64,000 nt of DNA from Chryseobacterium shigense (lineage in GTDB: Bacteria > Bacteroidota > Bacteroidia > Flavobacteriales > Weeksellaceae): positions 1,240,001 through 1,304,000 of the forward strand of contig NZ_JACHLC010000001.1 in assembly GCF_014207845.1 (NCBI RefSeq), given 5' to 3'. The notes beneath the pieces were generated by a model. The model saw nothing but the letters and a program-made list of their open reading frames with translations, searched no databases and had not been told where the DNA came from. Shown piece after piece: positions 17,357-24,842 of this stretch; position 1 is the stretch's first letter; each line of letters opens with the position of its first letter. The translations under genes and the position numbers were made by a program.

Positions 17357-18034
17357 TTAGTTGCTTTCCCATTTGTATCCGGTTCCGTACACTGTTTTCA
17401 GGTAATGATCGCAGCCGGCATCGTATAATTTTTTCTTCAGGTTTTTCACATGGGCATATACAAAATCATGATTATCCAGCATATCTGCAAAATCTCCCGA
17501 AAGATGCTCTGCAAGAGTACTTTTGGAAATTACCCTGTTTTTGTTTCCTATAAAATAGATCAGCAGATCGAATTCCTTTTTGGTAAGGATAATGCTTTGA
17601 TTGTTAACGGAAACGGTTTTTGCCAAAAGATCGATCTGCAATTCATTCTGCATGATGATATTGGAACTACTGAATTGTTTCCTGCGGATGATGGAGTAAA
17701 TTCTGGCCAATAATTCCGAAAGGTGAAAGGGTTTTGTAAGATAGTCGTCTGCTCCCAGTTGCAGGCCTTTTATTTTGTCGTCCAATGCATTTTTGGCGGA
17801 AATAATAATAACACCATCCTGTTTATTCTGCCTTTTGAGCTCTTCTAAAATGGTAAGGCCATTGCCGTCCGGCAAAGTAATATCCAGCAGAATACAGTCG
17901 TAATGAAAGGCTTCTATTTTATCCATTGCCTCTCTGAATGTGGAGGCAAACTCGCACAGATAGTTTTCTTCCGAAAGGTATTCAGAGATGCTTTTGGCCA
18001 GTTCAGCTTCGTCTTCTATTATCAGTAGCTTCAT
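17357..18034 (-). CDS. OmpR-family response regulator
   Basis: A 225-residue regulator. The receiver domain (1-120) shows the acidic pocket at E7-D8, phospho-acceptor Asp51 (CILLDITLPDGNG) and Lys101 (DYLTKPF). The C-terminal winged helix (about 128-225) has EFDLLIYFIGNKNRVISKSTLAEHL and ends HYLKTVYGTGYKWE, typical of OmpR/PhoB. Partner of the downstream histidine kinase. A TAnnTTTG box lies only 4 bp before the ATG, so the transcript may be leaderless. Likely targets are the envelope genes downstream on the same strand, but no binding site was proven. Confidence 0.95.
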   Translation of the reverse strand: MKLLIIEDEAELAKSISEYLSEENYLCEFASTFREAMDKIEAFHYDCILLDITLPDGNGLTILEELKRQNKQDGVIIISAKNALDDKIKGLQLGADDYLTKPFHLSELLARIYSIIRRKQFSSSNIIMQNELQIDLLAKTVSVNNQSIILTKKEFDLLIYFIGNKNRVISKSTLAEHLSGDFADMLDNHDFVYAHVKNLKKKLYDAGCDHYLKTVYGTGYKWESN

Positions 18035-18038
18035 TTTA

Positions 18039-18046
18039 CAAATCTA
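18039..18046 (-). promoter_or_regulatory. -7 promoter element of the two-component operon
   Basis: TAGATTTG on the minus strand, a full match to TAnnTTTG, four bases upstream of the ATG at 18034. No good -33 TTG is visible at the usual spacing, which could mean that the promoter needs an activator. Confidence 0.55.
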
Positions 18047-18132
18047 TAGAGTGAATTCTGAAGAAATTTTGAATTTTTATGCAGAACCTTAAATATAACG
18101 AAAACTATTTAATATATGTAACCGGAAATGCC

Positions 18133-18369
18133 TTATACTTTCTTTAATATTATCTGGTTTTCGGATACAATAACCGCTACCCTGTCCCCTGCTTCAAAGC
18201 CACAATCCTGAACCCATTTCCCGGCAATCCTGATCTCCGGAAAGAAAACTTCATTGTAGTATGCCCTTGCGAAGGATTTACGGAAAACCTTAAGATTCCG
18301 GCTTCGGAAAAGCTTATATTTGTTCTGAGAACTGATCTTTTTTTTCATCATTTGCTGTTTTTTCTGCAA
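18133..18369 (-). CDS. SymE-family type I toxin-like protein
   Basis: A 78-residue basic protein. The C-terminal half (PEIRIAGKWVQDCGFEAGDRVAVIVSENQIILKK) matches the SymE toxin core, an AbrB-like swapped-hairpin fold (P-x-I/L-R-I-x-G-x-W-L/V ... AGF-x-x-G-x-x-V-x-V). In E. coli SymE is an SOS-induced RNA-cleaving or nucleoid-acting toxin whose translation is blocked by antisense RNA SymR. The basic N-terminus and Met7/Met8 leave the start open. It is divergent from an XRE regulator and CHAT gene. I could not locate an antisense RNA promoter. Confidence 0.8.
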   Translation of the reverse strand: MQKKQQMMKKKISSQNKYKLFRSRNLKVFRKSFARAYYNEVFFPEIRIAGKWVQDCGFEAGDRVAVIVSENQIILKKV

Positions 18370-18487
18370 ACCAAAGGATACCAGCCGGTATATACCAGTT
18401 TCTGAAAGGATATTTTATGTGAAATGAAGGATATTTCAGAATATAATTTATTTTATTTTTGAGCTTTATTTTTCTCTCCTAAAACTT

Positions 18488-18495
18488 TATATTTG
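18488..18495 (+). promoter_or_regulatory. -7 element before the XRE-CHAT operon
   Basis: TATATTTG, full match to TAnnTTTG, ending 5 bp before the ATG at 18501. Transcription would begin at or next to that ATG, so translation may be leaderless from Met1 or start at Met6 (18516). Confidence 0.6.
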
Positions 18496-18500
18496 TTATT

Positions 18501-18920
18501 ATGATTGACACAGATATGCAAAATAAAAAAATACATCAGGGCCGAAACATCAAACGTTTCCGCGAAATGCTGGGCATAAAACAAGAAGCCCTTGCCCTGG
18601 AACTGGGCGACGACTGGAACCAGAAGAAAATTTCCCTTCTTGAACAAAAAGAAACCGTAGAAACGGATATTCTGGCCCAAGTTGCCAAGATCCTGAAAGT
18701 TCCGGCTGAGGCTATTGAGAATTTCAACGAAGAGCAAGCAGTAAATGTTATTGCAAACACATATTCCTTCCAAGATTTTAAAGATAATGCAATTGCTTCA
18801 GGGTTTAATTATCAGCCAAGCTTTAATCCTATTGATAAAATGGTTGAGCTTTATGAGCGTATGCTTGAACAGCAGAAGGAAATGATTGAAAAGTTGGAGA
18901 GGTTGATTGAGAAGAAGTAA
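18501..18920 (+). CDS. XRE-family HTH transcriptional regulator
   Basis: A 139-residue protein. Residues about 13-70 are a Cro/CI-type helix-turn-helix (GRNIKRFREMLGIKQEALALELG, then KKISLLEQKETVETDILAQVAKILKVP). Residues 105-139 are a short coiled coil (MVELYERMLEQQKEMIEKLERLIEKK), probably for dimerisation. Met6 at 18516 is an alternative start. It lies 45 bp upstream of the CHAT gene in the same direction, so it likely controls that operon and perhaps the divergent SymE-like gene. Proteins of this shape are common and often chromosomal in Flavobacteriia. Confidence 0.88.
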   Translation: MIDTDMQNKKIHQGRNIKRFREMLGIKQEALALELGDDWNQKKISLLEQKETVETDILAQVAKILKVPAEAIENFNEEQAVNVIANTYSFQDFKDNAIASGFNYQPSFNPIDKMVELYERMLEQQKEMIEKLERLIEKK

Positions 18921-18965
18921 TTAAAAATCTCTTAGAATGTTAATTTAAAATTAATAGTAATTGTA

Positions 18966-20018
18966 ATGGCTCAAATTGATTCTTATCGAACAACATTAAT
19001 AAATAGACAAAATGAATTGTCTAGACTTACATCTGACAAAGCAAAAGAACAAGTCAAAATTGCAGATTTAAACAAAAAAATCAATTCTGCTTCTGATGCT
19101 ATTAAAAGAACAAAAAATATAAGCTCCATTAATTCTAAGCTGAAAGAAATAGAGCGATATAATAAAGATATTGCAAGTACTACTAAAAAAATTGCTGATT
19201 TAGAGTCTAAAATTGTAAAAAAAAACAAAGAGATTTTTGACACTCAGAAAAAGATTGACAAAGAACAAGTCTCAATTGATAAAAAACGAAAGATCGAAAG
19301 TGATAAACTTCAAAAAGATCAAGAAAGAAGTTTAAGAAATATAAACAATACTTTAAATCATCATAACACATTACATCAAACTACTATTAATGAAATTCAA
19401 GAATTAAAAAAAATTCCTGAGAAAATCACTGTATTATTTTTAGCTTCAAACCCAATAGACCAAGTACAATTAAGGCTTGATGAAGAAGCAAGAAGTATTA
19501 CTGAAATGATTAGAAAGACTAAACACCGTGATTCTGTTAAATTTGAATCACGGTGGGCACTTCAAACATTGGATTTATTACAAGCACTTAATGAGCATGA
19601 TCCAACTATTGTTCATTTTAGTGGACATGGCTCAAATGATGATGAAATTGTATTTCAAACTCAAGAAGGAATAGCCAAATTTGTTAGCAAAGAGGCGATT
19701 GTACAAACAATGATGGCATCTGCTGACAATATCAGGTTAGTTTTTTTTAATACGTGTTATTCAAGAAACCAAGCAGAAGCTGTATCTGAATTTGTAGAAG
19801 CAACTATTGGGATGAATACTACAATTGGTGATGAAGCTGCTAGAGTATTTTCTTCACAGTTTTATTCAGCAATTGGGTTTGGACTTTCAGTTGGGAAGGC
19901 TTTTCAACAAGCCAAAGCATTACTAATGATGGAGGATATTCCAGAAGAAAATACCCCTGAATTGTTTATTAAACTTGGGCTTAATGCAGAGGAAATAATA
20001 TTAGTACAGCCTAAATAA
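18966..20018 (+). CDS. CHAT-domain (caspase-like) protein with N-terminal coiled coil
   Basis: A 350-residue cytoplasmic protein with two parts. Residues 1-150 are a long charged coiled coil rich in Lys, Asn, Ile and Asp heptads. Residues 153-345 are a CHAT protease domain: ITVLFLASNPIDQVQLRLDEEA, then IVHFSGHG with His217/His221, and VFFNTCYSRNQAEAV with Cys264, forming the caspase-like His-Cys dyad, then GDEAARVFSSQFYSAIGFGLSVGKAFQQA. This CHAT subtype often serves as the effector of bacterial defence and signalling systems, fused to or encoded beside a sensor. Here the coiled coil may be the sensor or oligomeriser. The gene is AT-richer than its neighbours, suggesting transfer. The downstream hairpin at about 20033-20085 is weak. 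Confidence 0.9.
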   Translation: MAQIDSYRTTLINRQNELSRLTSDKAKEQVKIADLNKKINSASDAIKRTKNISSINSKLKEIERYNKDIASTTKKIADLESKIVKKNKEIFDTQKKIDKEQVSIDKKRKIESDKLQKDQERSLRNINNTLNHHNTLHQTTINEIQELKKIPEKITVLFLASNPIDQVQLRLDEEARSITEMIRKTKHRDSVKFESRWALQTLDLLQALNEHDPTIVHFSGHGSNDDEIVFQTQEGIAKFVSKEAIVQTMMASADNIRLVFFNTCYSRNQAEAVSEFVEATIGMNTTIGDEAARVFSSQFYSAIGFGLSVGKAFQQAKALLMMEDIPEENTPELFIKLGLNAEEIILVQPK

Positions 20019-20126
20019 ACTTAAAATACCATACAAAAGCATTATTATAATAATTTAAATGGAGAATCTTAAGTTCTCCATTTTTATCTTCATAATCAAT
20101 TTAATATAAATTTTCCTCAAAAAAAC

Positions 20127-20172
20127 TTGCGTAGTCAAATAACTTCATTTAAATTTGTAGTCAAATAACTAC
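20127..20172 (+). promoter_or_regulatory. ArsR operon promoter with paired operator repeats
   Basis: TTG at 20127-20129 and TAAATTTG at 20150-20157, 20 bp apart, form a near-ideal Bacteroidota promoter. A 14-bp sequence, GTAGTCAAATAACT, occurs exactly twice: 20131-20144 between the two promoter boxes and 20157-20170 over the transcription start. The second copy is part of a palindrome, GTAGT-N6-ACTAC (20157-20172). This is what an autorepressing ArsR operator looks like. The ATG follows at 20176. Confidence 0.8.
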
Positions 20173-20175
20173 ACA

Positions 20176-20502
20176 ATGAATTTAAGAAGAGATGTATTTC
20201 AGGCTATAGCAGACCCTACCAGAAGATCTATCCTGATGCTGGTGGCGGCACAATCTATGACCGCCGGGGCCATTGCTTCCAATTTCGATACCGCAAGACC
20301 TACCGTTTCCAAACATCTTCAGATCCTCGCAGAATGCGAACTGCTGAGATCTGAACAGAATGGCCGCGAAATTATCTACCACCTCAATCCCAATAAAATG
20401 AAAGAAATAGCAGATTTTATAGAACCTTTCCGCAAAATGTGGGACGAAAAATTCAATAAGCTGGAAAGTGTAATGAAAGCGTATCAGAATAGAGATGCGT
20501 GA
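20176..20502 (+). CDS. ArsR-family transcriptional repressor
   Basis: A 108-residue winged-helix protein: [64 protein letters not shown]. It has none of the metal-binding Cys motifs (such as CxC in alpha 3), so it belongs to the non-metal ArsR group commonly linked to SRPBCC/AHSA1 genes. It heads a five-gene plus-strand cluster whose next gene is exactly such an SRPBCC protein. Autorepression through the duplicated site at its promoter is likely. The C-terminus [21 protein letters not shown] is typical of the group. Confidence 0.92.
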   Translation: MNLRRDVFQAIADPTRRSILMLVAAQSMTAGAIASNFDTARPTVSKHLQILAECELLRSEQNGREIIYHLNPNKMKEIADFIEPFRKMWDEKFNKLESVMKAYQNRDA

Positions 20503-20630
20503 TGCGACATACGGGGTTATTGAGATTCGTGGTGCGGGTTCCGGGATGATAAATGGATTGCAGTTTAAAATCTCAAAAATCTTCATCCACAAAATAACTC
20601 GAATCTCTTAACCCGAAACGCGTAACACGT
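20499..20630. repeat. Long imperfect inverted repeat between arsR-like and SRPBCC genes
   Basis: Left arm at about 20499-20529 and right arm at about 20600-20630 are imperfect reverse complements of about 31 bp; shared parts include GAGATTCG / CGAATCTC and GGGTTA / TAACCC. They enclose about 70 bp. The arrangement resembles a small non-coding interspersed element or a large RNA hairpin within the operon that could set the ratio of repressor to downstream products. Confidence 0.55.
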
Positions 20631-20670
20631 ATCAAACTCTCCCACTCTCAAACACTAAAACTCAACAGAT

Positions 20671-21135
20671 ATGGAACTCAAAACAAAAATTCACGCCGAA
20701 GACGGCAAACAGGAAATATTCATCACCAGGGAATTTGATCTTCCGGTAGAACTGCTTTTCAAGGCATATACAGAAGCAGAACTTTTCGAACAATGGATGG
20801 GAACTAAAGTGACAAAGTTTGAAAATAAACAACACGGCGGTTACCGTTTTGAAACCTCAAACCCTCAGGGAGAAGTGATGTTCAGTGCCAATGGAACCAT
20901 TCATGATATCATTCAGAATGAGAAAATTATAAGAACTTTCCAGATGGAAAACACACCCTTCCCTGTTCAGATTGAGTTTTTAGAATTTGAAAAACTTACG
21001 GACAGCACCAGTAAGATTACCATACAGACCATTTACAAATCGGTAGATTTCAGAGACCAGCACCTGAAAATGCCATTCGCTCAAGGGATCAATATGGCGC
21101 ATAACCGTTTGCAGGAGTTACTAGGTAGCAGGTAG
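20671..21135 (+). CDS. SRPBCC (AHSA1/START-like) protein
   Basis: A 154-residue ligand-binding protein of the AHSA1 (activator of Hsp90 ATPase homologue 1) C-terminal-like family: ITREFDLPVELLFKAYTEAELFEQWMGT, FETSNPQGEVMFSANGTIHDIIQNEKIIRTFQME, and the C-terminal HLKMPFAQGINMAHNRLQELL helix. The fold has a deep hydrophobic pocket for small lipophilic ligands. Second gene of the ArsR operon; the pairing with a non-metal ArsR repressor is a widespread arrangement. The leader before it is strikingly poor in G. Confidence 0.92.
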   Translation: MELKTKIHAEDGKQEIFITREFDLPVELLFKAYTEAELFEQWMGTKVTKFENKQHGGYRFETSNPQGEVMFSANGTIHDIIQNEKIIRTFQMENTPFPVQIEFLEFEKLTDSTSKITIQTIYKSVDFRDQHLKMPFAQGINMAHNRLQELLGSR

Positions 21136-21198
21136 CAGATGATAGGTGGCAGGTAATTTGGTCATAAGTTGTAAATCCCATTACCCCACAACTCTCCC

Positions 21199-21230
21199 AC
21201 TCTAATACTCTAATACTCTAATACTCTAAA
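21199..21230 (+). repeat. Short tandem repeat ACTCTAAT in a G-free leader
   Basis: Four consecutive 8-bp units: three ACTCTAAT and one ACTCTAAA. They lie within a stretch from 21172 to the A of the next start codon that has no G on the plus strand. Confidence 0.75.
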
Positions 21231-21272
21231 ACCCTAAAACTCTCCAACTCAACACCCCTCAAACCCAAACTC

Positions 21273-21851
21273 ATGAATCCAAAAGTTGATTTTTTCTTTA
21301 ACGAACCCGGCCAATGGCAGGCAGCATTTGAAAAGCTAAGAGCAATTGCCCTGAGTACAGAACTCACAGAAGATCTGAAATGGGGATGCCCATGCTATAC
21401 CTATGAAGGGAAAAATATTTTCCTGATTCACGGCTTTAAAGAATATTGTGCTTTGCTCTTTTTTAAAGGTGCTCTGATGAAAGATCCCGATCATATTTTA
21501 ATCCAGCAATCTAAAAACGTGCAGGCTGCAAGACAGATCCGTTTTACGGATGTACAGCAAATTAATGATCTGGAAAGTATTCTCCGGTCTTATATGTTTG
21601 AGGCGGTTGAAATTGAAGAATCCGGAGCTAAGGTTGAAATGAAAAAGACGAAAGAATTTGAAATGGTTGAAGAATTTCAATCCAGACTGGATCAGCATCC
21701 TGCATTGAAAGAAGCTTTTGAAGCACTTACTCCCGGAAGACAAAGAGCTTACCTGCTTCACTTCTCATCAGCCAAACAATCTAAAACACGGGAAGCCCGC
21801 ATTGAAAAATGTATTCCGCAGATTTTTAAAGGAAATGGATTAAATGATTAA
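21273..21851 (+). CDS. DUF1801 / YdeI (OmdA)-type protein
   Basis: A 192-residue protein in two parts. Residues 1-120 are a DUF1801-like domain of the YdhG/frataxin-like fold (EPGQWQAAFEKLRAIALSTELTEDLKWGCPCYTYEGKNIFLIHGFKEYCALLFFKGALM). Residues about 125-192 are the OmdA/YdeI helical tail (LDQHPALKEAFEALTPGRQRAYLLHFSSAKQSKTREARIEKCIPQI). Family function is not established; often found beside SRPBCC genes, as here. Third gene of the ArsR cluster, preceded by a G-free leader with a tandem repeat. Confidence 0.9.
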   Translation: MNPKVDFFFNEPGQWQAAFEKLRAIALSTELTEDLKWGCPCYTYEGKNIFLIHGFKEYCALLFFKGALMKDPDHILIQQSKNVQAARQIRFTDVQQINDLESILRSYMFEAVEIEESGAKVEMKKTKEFEMVEEFQSRLDQHPALKEAFEALTPGRQRAYLLHFSSAKQSKTREARIEKCIPQIFKGNGLND

Positions 21852-21869
21852 CACTAAAAACTATACGAT

Positions 21870-22271
21870 ATGGAAACACAGAACAAATCACAAAAAAGGA
21901 ACAGAATCATCTACTGGATCTTCACCTTATGGATGGCCTTGGGAATGGTGTCTACAGCCATTGTACAGCTTATGAAAAATAAAGACGAGCTTGCCAATTT
22001 TACCAACCTCGGCTACCCTGCTTACCTGATGACCATTATCGGAGTCTGGAAAATCCTGGGTGTTATAGCCGTTCTTATTCCGCGATTTCCGGTATTGAAA
22101 GAATGGGCTTATGCAGGTTTTTTCTTCGTAATGTCCGGTGCATTGATCTCGCATATCATCGTTGGTGATGCTGCCGGAAGAACTTTGCCGGCCCTCCTAT
22201 TGCTGGTTTTAGTAATCATTTCATGGTATTTCAGACCTGCTGACAGGAAAATTTCTATGGTTAACCACTAA
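21870..22271 (+). CDS. DoxX-like membrane protein
   Basis: A 133-residue protein with four predicted membrane helices: about 14-34, 47-70, 76-96 and 102-122. The segment NLGYPAYLMTIIGVWKILGVIAVLIPRFPVLKEWAYAGFFFVMSGALISHI is the DoxX-like signature. Family members are linked to redox or small-molecule roles at the cytoplasmic membrane, mostly undefined. It starts 18 bp after the DUF1801 gene, so co-translation in the ArsR operon is likely. Confidence 0.9.
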   Translation: METQNKSQKRNRIIYWIFTLWMALGMVSTAIVQLMKNKDELANFTNLGYPAYLMTIIGVWKILGVIAVLIPRFPVLKEWAYAGFFFVMSGALISHIIVGDAAGRTLPALLLLVLVIISWYFRPADRKISMVNH

Positions 22272-22326
22272 AATATATATGCAGAAGCTTTAATTTTAAT
22301 AATGAAACCACTTAACAATAATTGAT

Positions 22327-22884
22327 ATGAGTAAAAAGAAACTTTCAGCGGAACAAAGCACAGAACTTTTAAAAATTTTAAAAACCCGTTTCGAGAAAAA
22401 TATGACCCGCCATAAAAACTTAGACTGGGGAAAAATTCAGGCAAAACTGGAAGCAAATCCCGAAAAACTATGGTCACTGAACGAAATGGAAGAAACCGAA
22501 GGCGAACCGGACGTTGTAGACTACGACAAAAAAACAGACGAATACATTTTCTTCGACTGCTCCCCGGAAAGCCCGAAACGCAGAAGCCTTTGCTACGATT
22601 ATCAGGCCTGGAGCTCACGAAAAGCCAACAAGCCTGAAAACAATGTTATTGACAGAGCTGCGGAAATGGGCATTGATTTATTATCAGAAGAACAATACCA
22701 CCACCTTCAGGAGCTCGGAAAATTTGACTTGAAAACTTCCAGCTGGATAAAAACACCTGAAAACATAAGAGAACTGGGTGGTGCTATCTTCTGTGACCGC
22801 CGCTACAATAAGGTTTTTACCTATCACAACGGTGCAGATTCTTATTATGCTGCGAGAGGATTCCGGGGAGTTTTGAAAGTGTAA
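22327..22884 (+). CDS. DUF4256 family protein
   Basis: A 185-residue cytoplasmic protein. Family marks: LLKILKTRFEKNMTRHKNLDW, NEMEETEGEPDVVDYD, FFDCSPESPKRRSLCYDYQAWSSRK, and RELGGAIFCDRRYNKVFTYHNGADSYYAARGFRG. It is normally a stand-alone or SRPBCC-associated gene of unknown function. Last gene of the ArsR cluster, 55 bp behind the DoxX-like gene. The sequence is complete and of normal family length. Confidence 0.9.
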   Translation: MSKKKLSAEQSTELLKILKTRFEKNMTRHKNLDWGKIQAKLEANPEKLWSLNEMEETEGEPDVVDYDKKTDEYIFFDCSPESPKRRSLCYDYQAWSSRKANKPENNVIDRAAEMGIDLLSEEQYHHLQELGKFDLKTSSWIKTPENIRELGGAIFCDRRYNKVFTYHNGADSYYAARGFRGVLKV

Positions 22885-23205
22885 AATTAGTATGGTTCGG
22901 GTTCCGGTATCCGGGTTTTGAGTTGAGTTTGAGCATTCAATTAACTATAAATTCCCTCACATAAAATGATTATAATAATCTACATCATTCCTACCAGCCA
23001 CCAAAAATAAACCCGAACATCTGCTCAATCTGCCCCATCTGCGAGAGATAAAAAACATCAACTTTCAAAACTATATAAATTAAATTTTTCAATATTTTTC
23101 AATATTTTTAAATAACGTATTATTTATAGTCCATATTCTTCCATATCAAAATACTATTATTAATTTAGTACGCAGAAATTTGAATTTAATATAACAACTT
23201 TGGAT
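22885..23205. other. Intergenic region with low-complexity repeats
   Basis: About 320 bp. It begins with a GC-rich patch, GGTTCGGGTTCCGGTATC, that recalls the CGGGTTCCGG patch inside the inverted repeat near 20535. Near 23085-23110 the unit TTTTTCAATA is repeated in tandem. No ORF or clear TAnnTTTG box was found for the following lipoprotein gene. Confidence 0.4.
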
Positions 23206-23706
23206 ATGAAAAAATTAATCTTACTGGGTTCACTGTCAGTTTTTCTTATTAACTGTAACAAAAAAACGGAAACTCCCGCCCCAAAGGTTGAAGGAGATGC
23301 AACGGCTGTAGCTGAACCTGTAGTAGATACGCTTGGGCCAAAATCTTTCTGCTATATGGGTGTTACTGGAAAGGACAGTGTTTTTGCATCTATTGATGAT
23401 AATCTGGGAACCATTACCGGAAAATTAGCTTATAAAAACAATGAAAAAGACAGTTCTATAGGAGATATAACAGGTTTTAAAGCTGGAGATACTCTTAAAT
23501 TAACCTATGAATTCCAATCCGAGGGAACGAAAAGCAAGAGAGATATTTATTTCATTCAGAAAGATAATATTTTAACGGAAGGAATCGGGGATCACAAAGA
23601 GGAAGACGGACAGTCTAAATATGCAGATGAGAAAAAGATCAGCTATAAGGATGGACAAAAGCTGGAACCTGCTGACTGTAAAGTGGTTTTAAAAGCTTTG
23701 AAATAA
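23206..23706 (+). CDS. Hypothetical lipoprotein
   Basis: About 166 residues from ATG at 23206; the frame opens two codons earlier at a TTG, but the ATG gives the normal KKLILLGSLSVFLINC lipoprotein signal with the lipid-accepting Cys at about residue 17. A Pro/Ala/Glu-rich linker follows. The core (SFCYMGVTGKDSVFASIDDNLGTITGKLAYKNNEKDSSIGDITGF) resembles Flavobacteriia lipoproteins that describe small calycin-like beta-barrels; no named family is recognised. Ends EPADCKVVLKALK. Followed by a palindromic repeat that acts as terminator. Confidence 0.8.
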   Translation: MKKLILLGSLSVFLINCNKKTETPAPKVEGDATAVAEPVVDTLGPKSFCYMGVTGKDSVFASIDDNLGTITGKLAYKNNEKDSSIGDITGFKAGDTLKLTYEFQSEGTKSKRDIYFIQKDNILTEGIGDHKEEDGQSKYADEKKISYKDGQKLEPADCKVVLKALK

Positions 23707-23713
23707 TACAAAA

Positions 23714-23740
23714 AGGTGGCTTCGAGATCCTCAGCCACCT
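23714..23740. repeat. 27-bp palindromic repeat, copy 1 (also a terminator)
   Basis: AGGTGGCTTCGAGATCCTCA followed by GCCACCT: seven-base arms AGGTGGC / GCCACCT around a TTCGAGATCCTCA centre. It is flanked by A-run and T-run and sits between two convergent genes, so it should work as a bidirectional terminator. Related copies lie at 25535, 26911 and 26991. Confidence 0.8.
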
Positions 23741-23757
23741 TTTTATTTACTTTCTGA

Positions 23758-24789
23758 TTAGAGTTCTTTCTTAATAATTTCTATAAAGCGGTCTACCGGC
23801 TCATCTCCCGTATTCCAGGAAGTAATAAGACGGATTGCAGACGATCTTTCATCAATTTTTTTCCAGACATAAAATTCAAAATGCTCTGAAAGAATTTCAA
23901 TAAGTTCATTGCTTATAATAGGGAAAATCTGGTTGGTATAGGTATCCGACAGAAACTGTACTCCCCTTTCTTTCATGACATTTTTAATCTTCATCGCCTG
24001 AATATTAGCATGTTTTGCCAGATCAAAATACAGATCATCTTTCATAAGCTCCATAAACTGAATGCCCAGAAGACGTCCTTTAGCCAGCAAAGCCCCTTTC
24101 TGCTTGATATTAAACGCAAAATCCTGCTGTAAAGCTTTATTATTAATCACAATAGCCTCTCCTATCAGTGCTCCGTTCTTCGTTCCGCCCAGATAAAAAA
24201 CGTCTGTAAGCTCCCCTACTTTTTCCAGTGTAAGATCACTGATTTCAGAAGTAAGACCATGCCCTAGCCTTGCTCCGTCCATAAACAGATACAATCCTTT
24301 ATCACGACAGAAATTTGAAAGTTCTTCCAATTCTTTAGCCAGATAAATCGTTCCCAGTTCTGTAGAATTTGATATATACACCAGCTTTGGCATTACCTGA
24401 TGCGGAATATTACCGTGGCTTTCCAGAACAGGAATAATGTCAGAAGGTCTGAGTTTTCCATCCGCGGTATCAATACTTAAAACTTTATGGCCGGTGGCTT
24501 CAATAGCTCCTGTTTCATTATTCAGAATATGCCCCGGTGCTGCAGATATCACACATTGATAGGGTCTTAAAATCGAAGAAATTACAATAAGATTGGCCTG
24601 CGTTCCTCCGGAAACTAGATAAACCTCTGAATCCGGATTTTTGATCTTTTCTTTGATCAATTTTTTTGCCTGAAGTGAATATTCATCTTCACCATATCCG
24701 GCCTGCTGCTCAAAATTAGATTGTAAAAGTGCTTGTAGAATATTCGGGTGGCATCCCTCTGAATAATCGTTTTTAAAAGAAAATTTCAT
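23758..24789 (-). CDS. Low-specificity threonine aldolase-like PLP enzyme
   Basis: A 343-residue fold-type-I PLP enzyme of the beta-eliminating lyase/threonine aldolase group. Visible: FKNDYSEGCHPNILQAL, YGEDEYSLQAKKLIKE, LVSGGTQANL (phosphate-binding turn), the cofactor-facing Asp171 in LFMDGARLGHG, and the PLP Lys204 in YLGGTKNGALIGEA. The family splits L-threonine or beta-hydroxy amino acids to glycine and aldehyde. Length is typical. Single minus-strand gene, divergent from the DtxR-type regulator. Confidence 0.9.
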   Translation of the reverse strand: MKFSFKNDYSEGCHPNILQALLQSNFEQQAGYGEDEYSLQAKKLIKEKIKNPDSEVYLVSGGTQANLIVISSILRPYQCVISAAPGHILNNETGAIEATGHKVLSIDTADGKLRPSDIIPVLESHGNIPHQVMPKLVYISNSTELGTIYLAKELEELSNFCRDKGLYLFMDGARLGHGLTSEISDLTLEKVGELTDVFYLGGTKNGALIGEAIVINNKALQQDFAFNIKQKGALLAKGRLLGIQFMELMKDDLYFDLAKHANIQAMKIKNVMKERGVQFLSDTYTNQIFPIISNELIEILSEHFEFYVWKKIDERSSAIRLITSWNTGDEPVDRFIEIIKKEL

Positions 24790-24842
24790 AGAGTAAAATT
24801 AAAAAAAGTTAAAGGAACAAGACCAGATTTTACATAATATTT

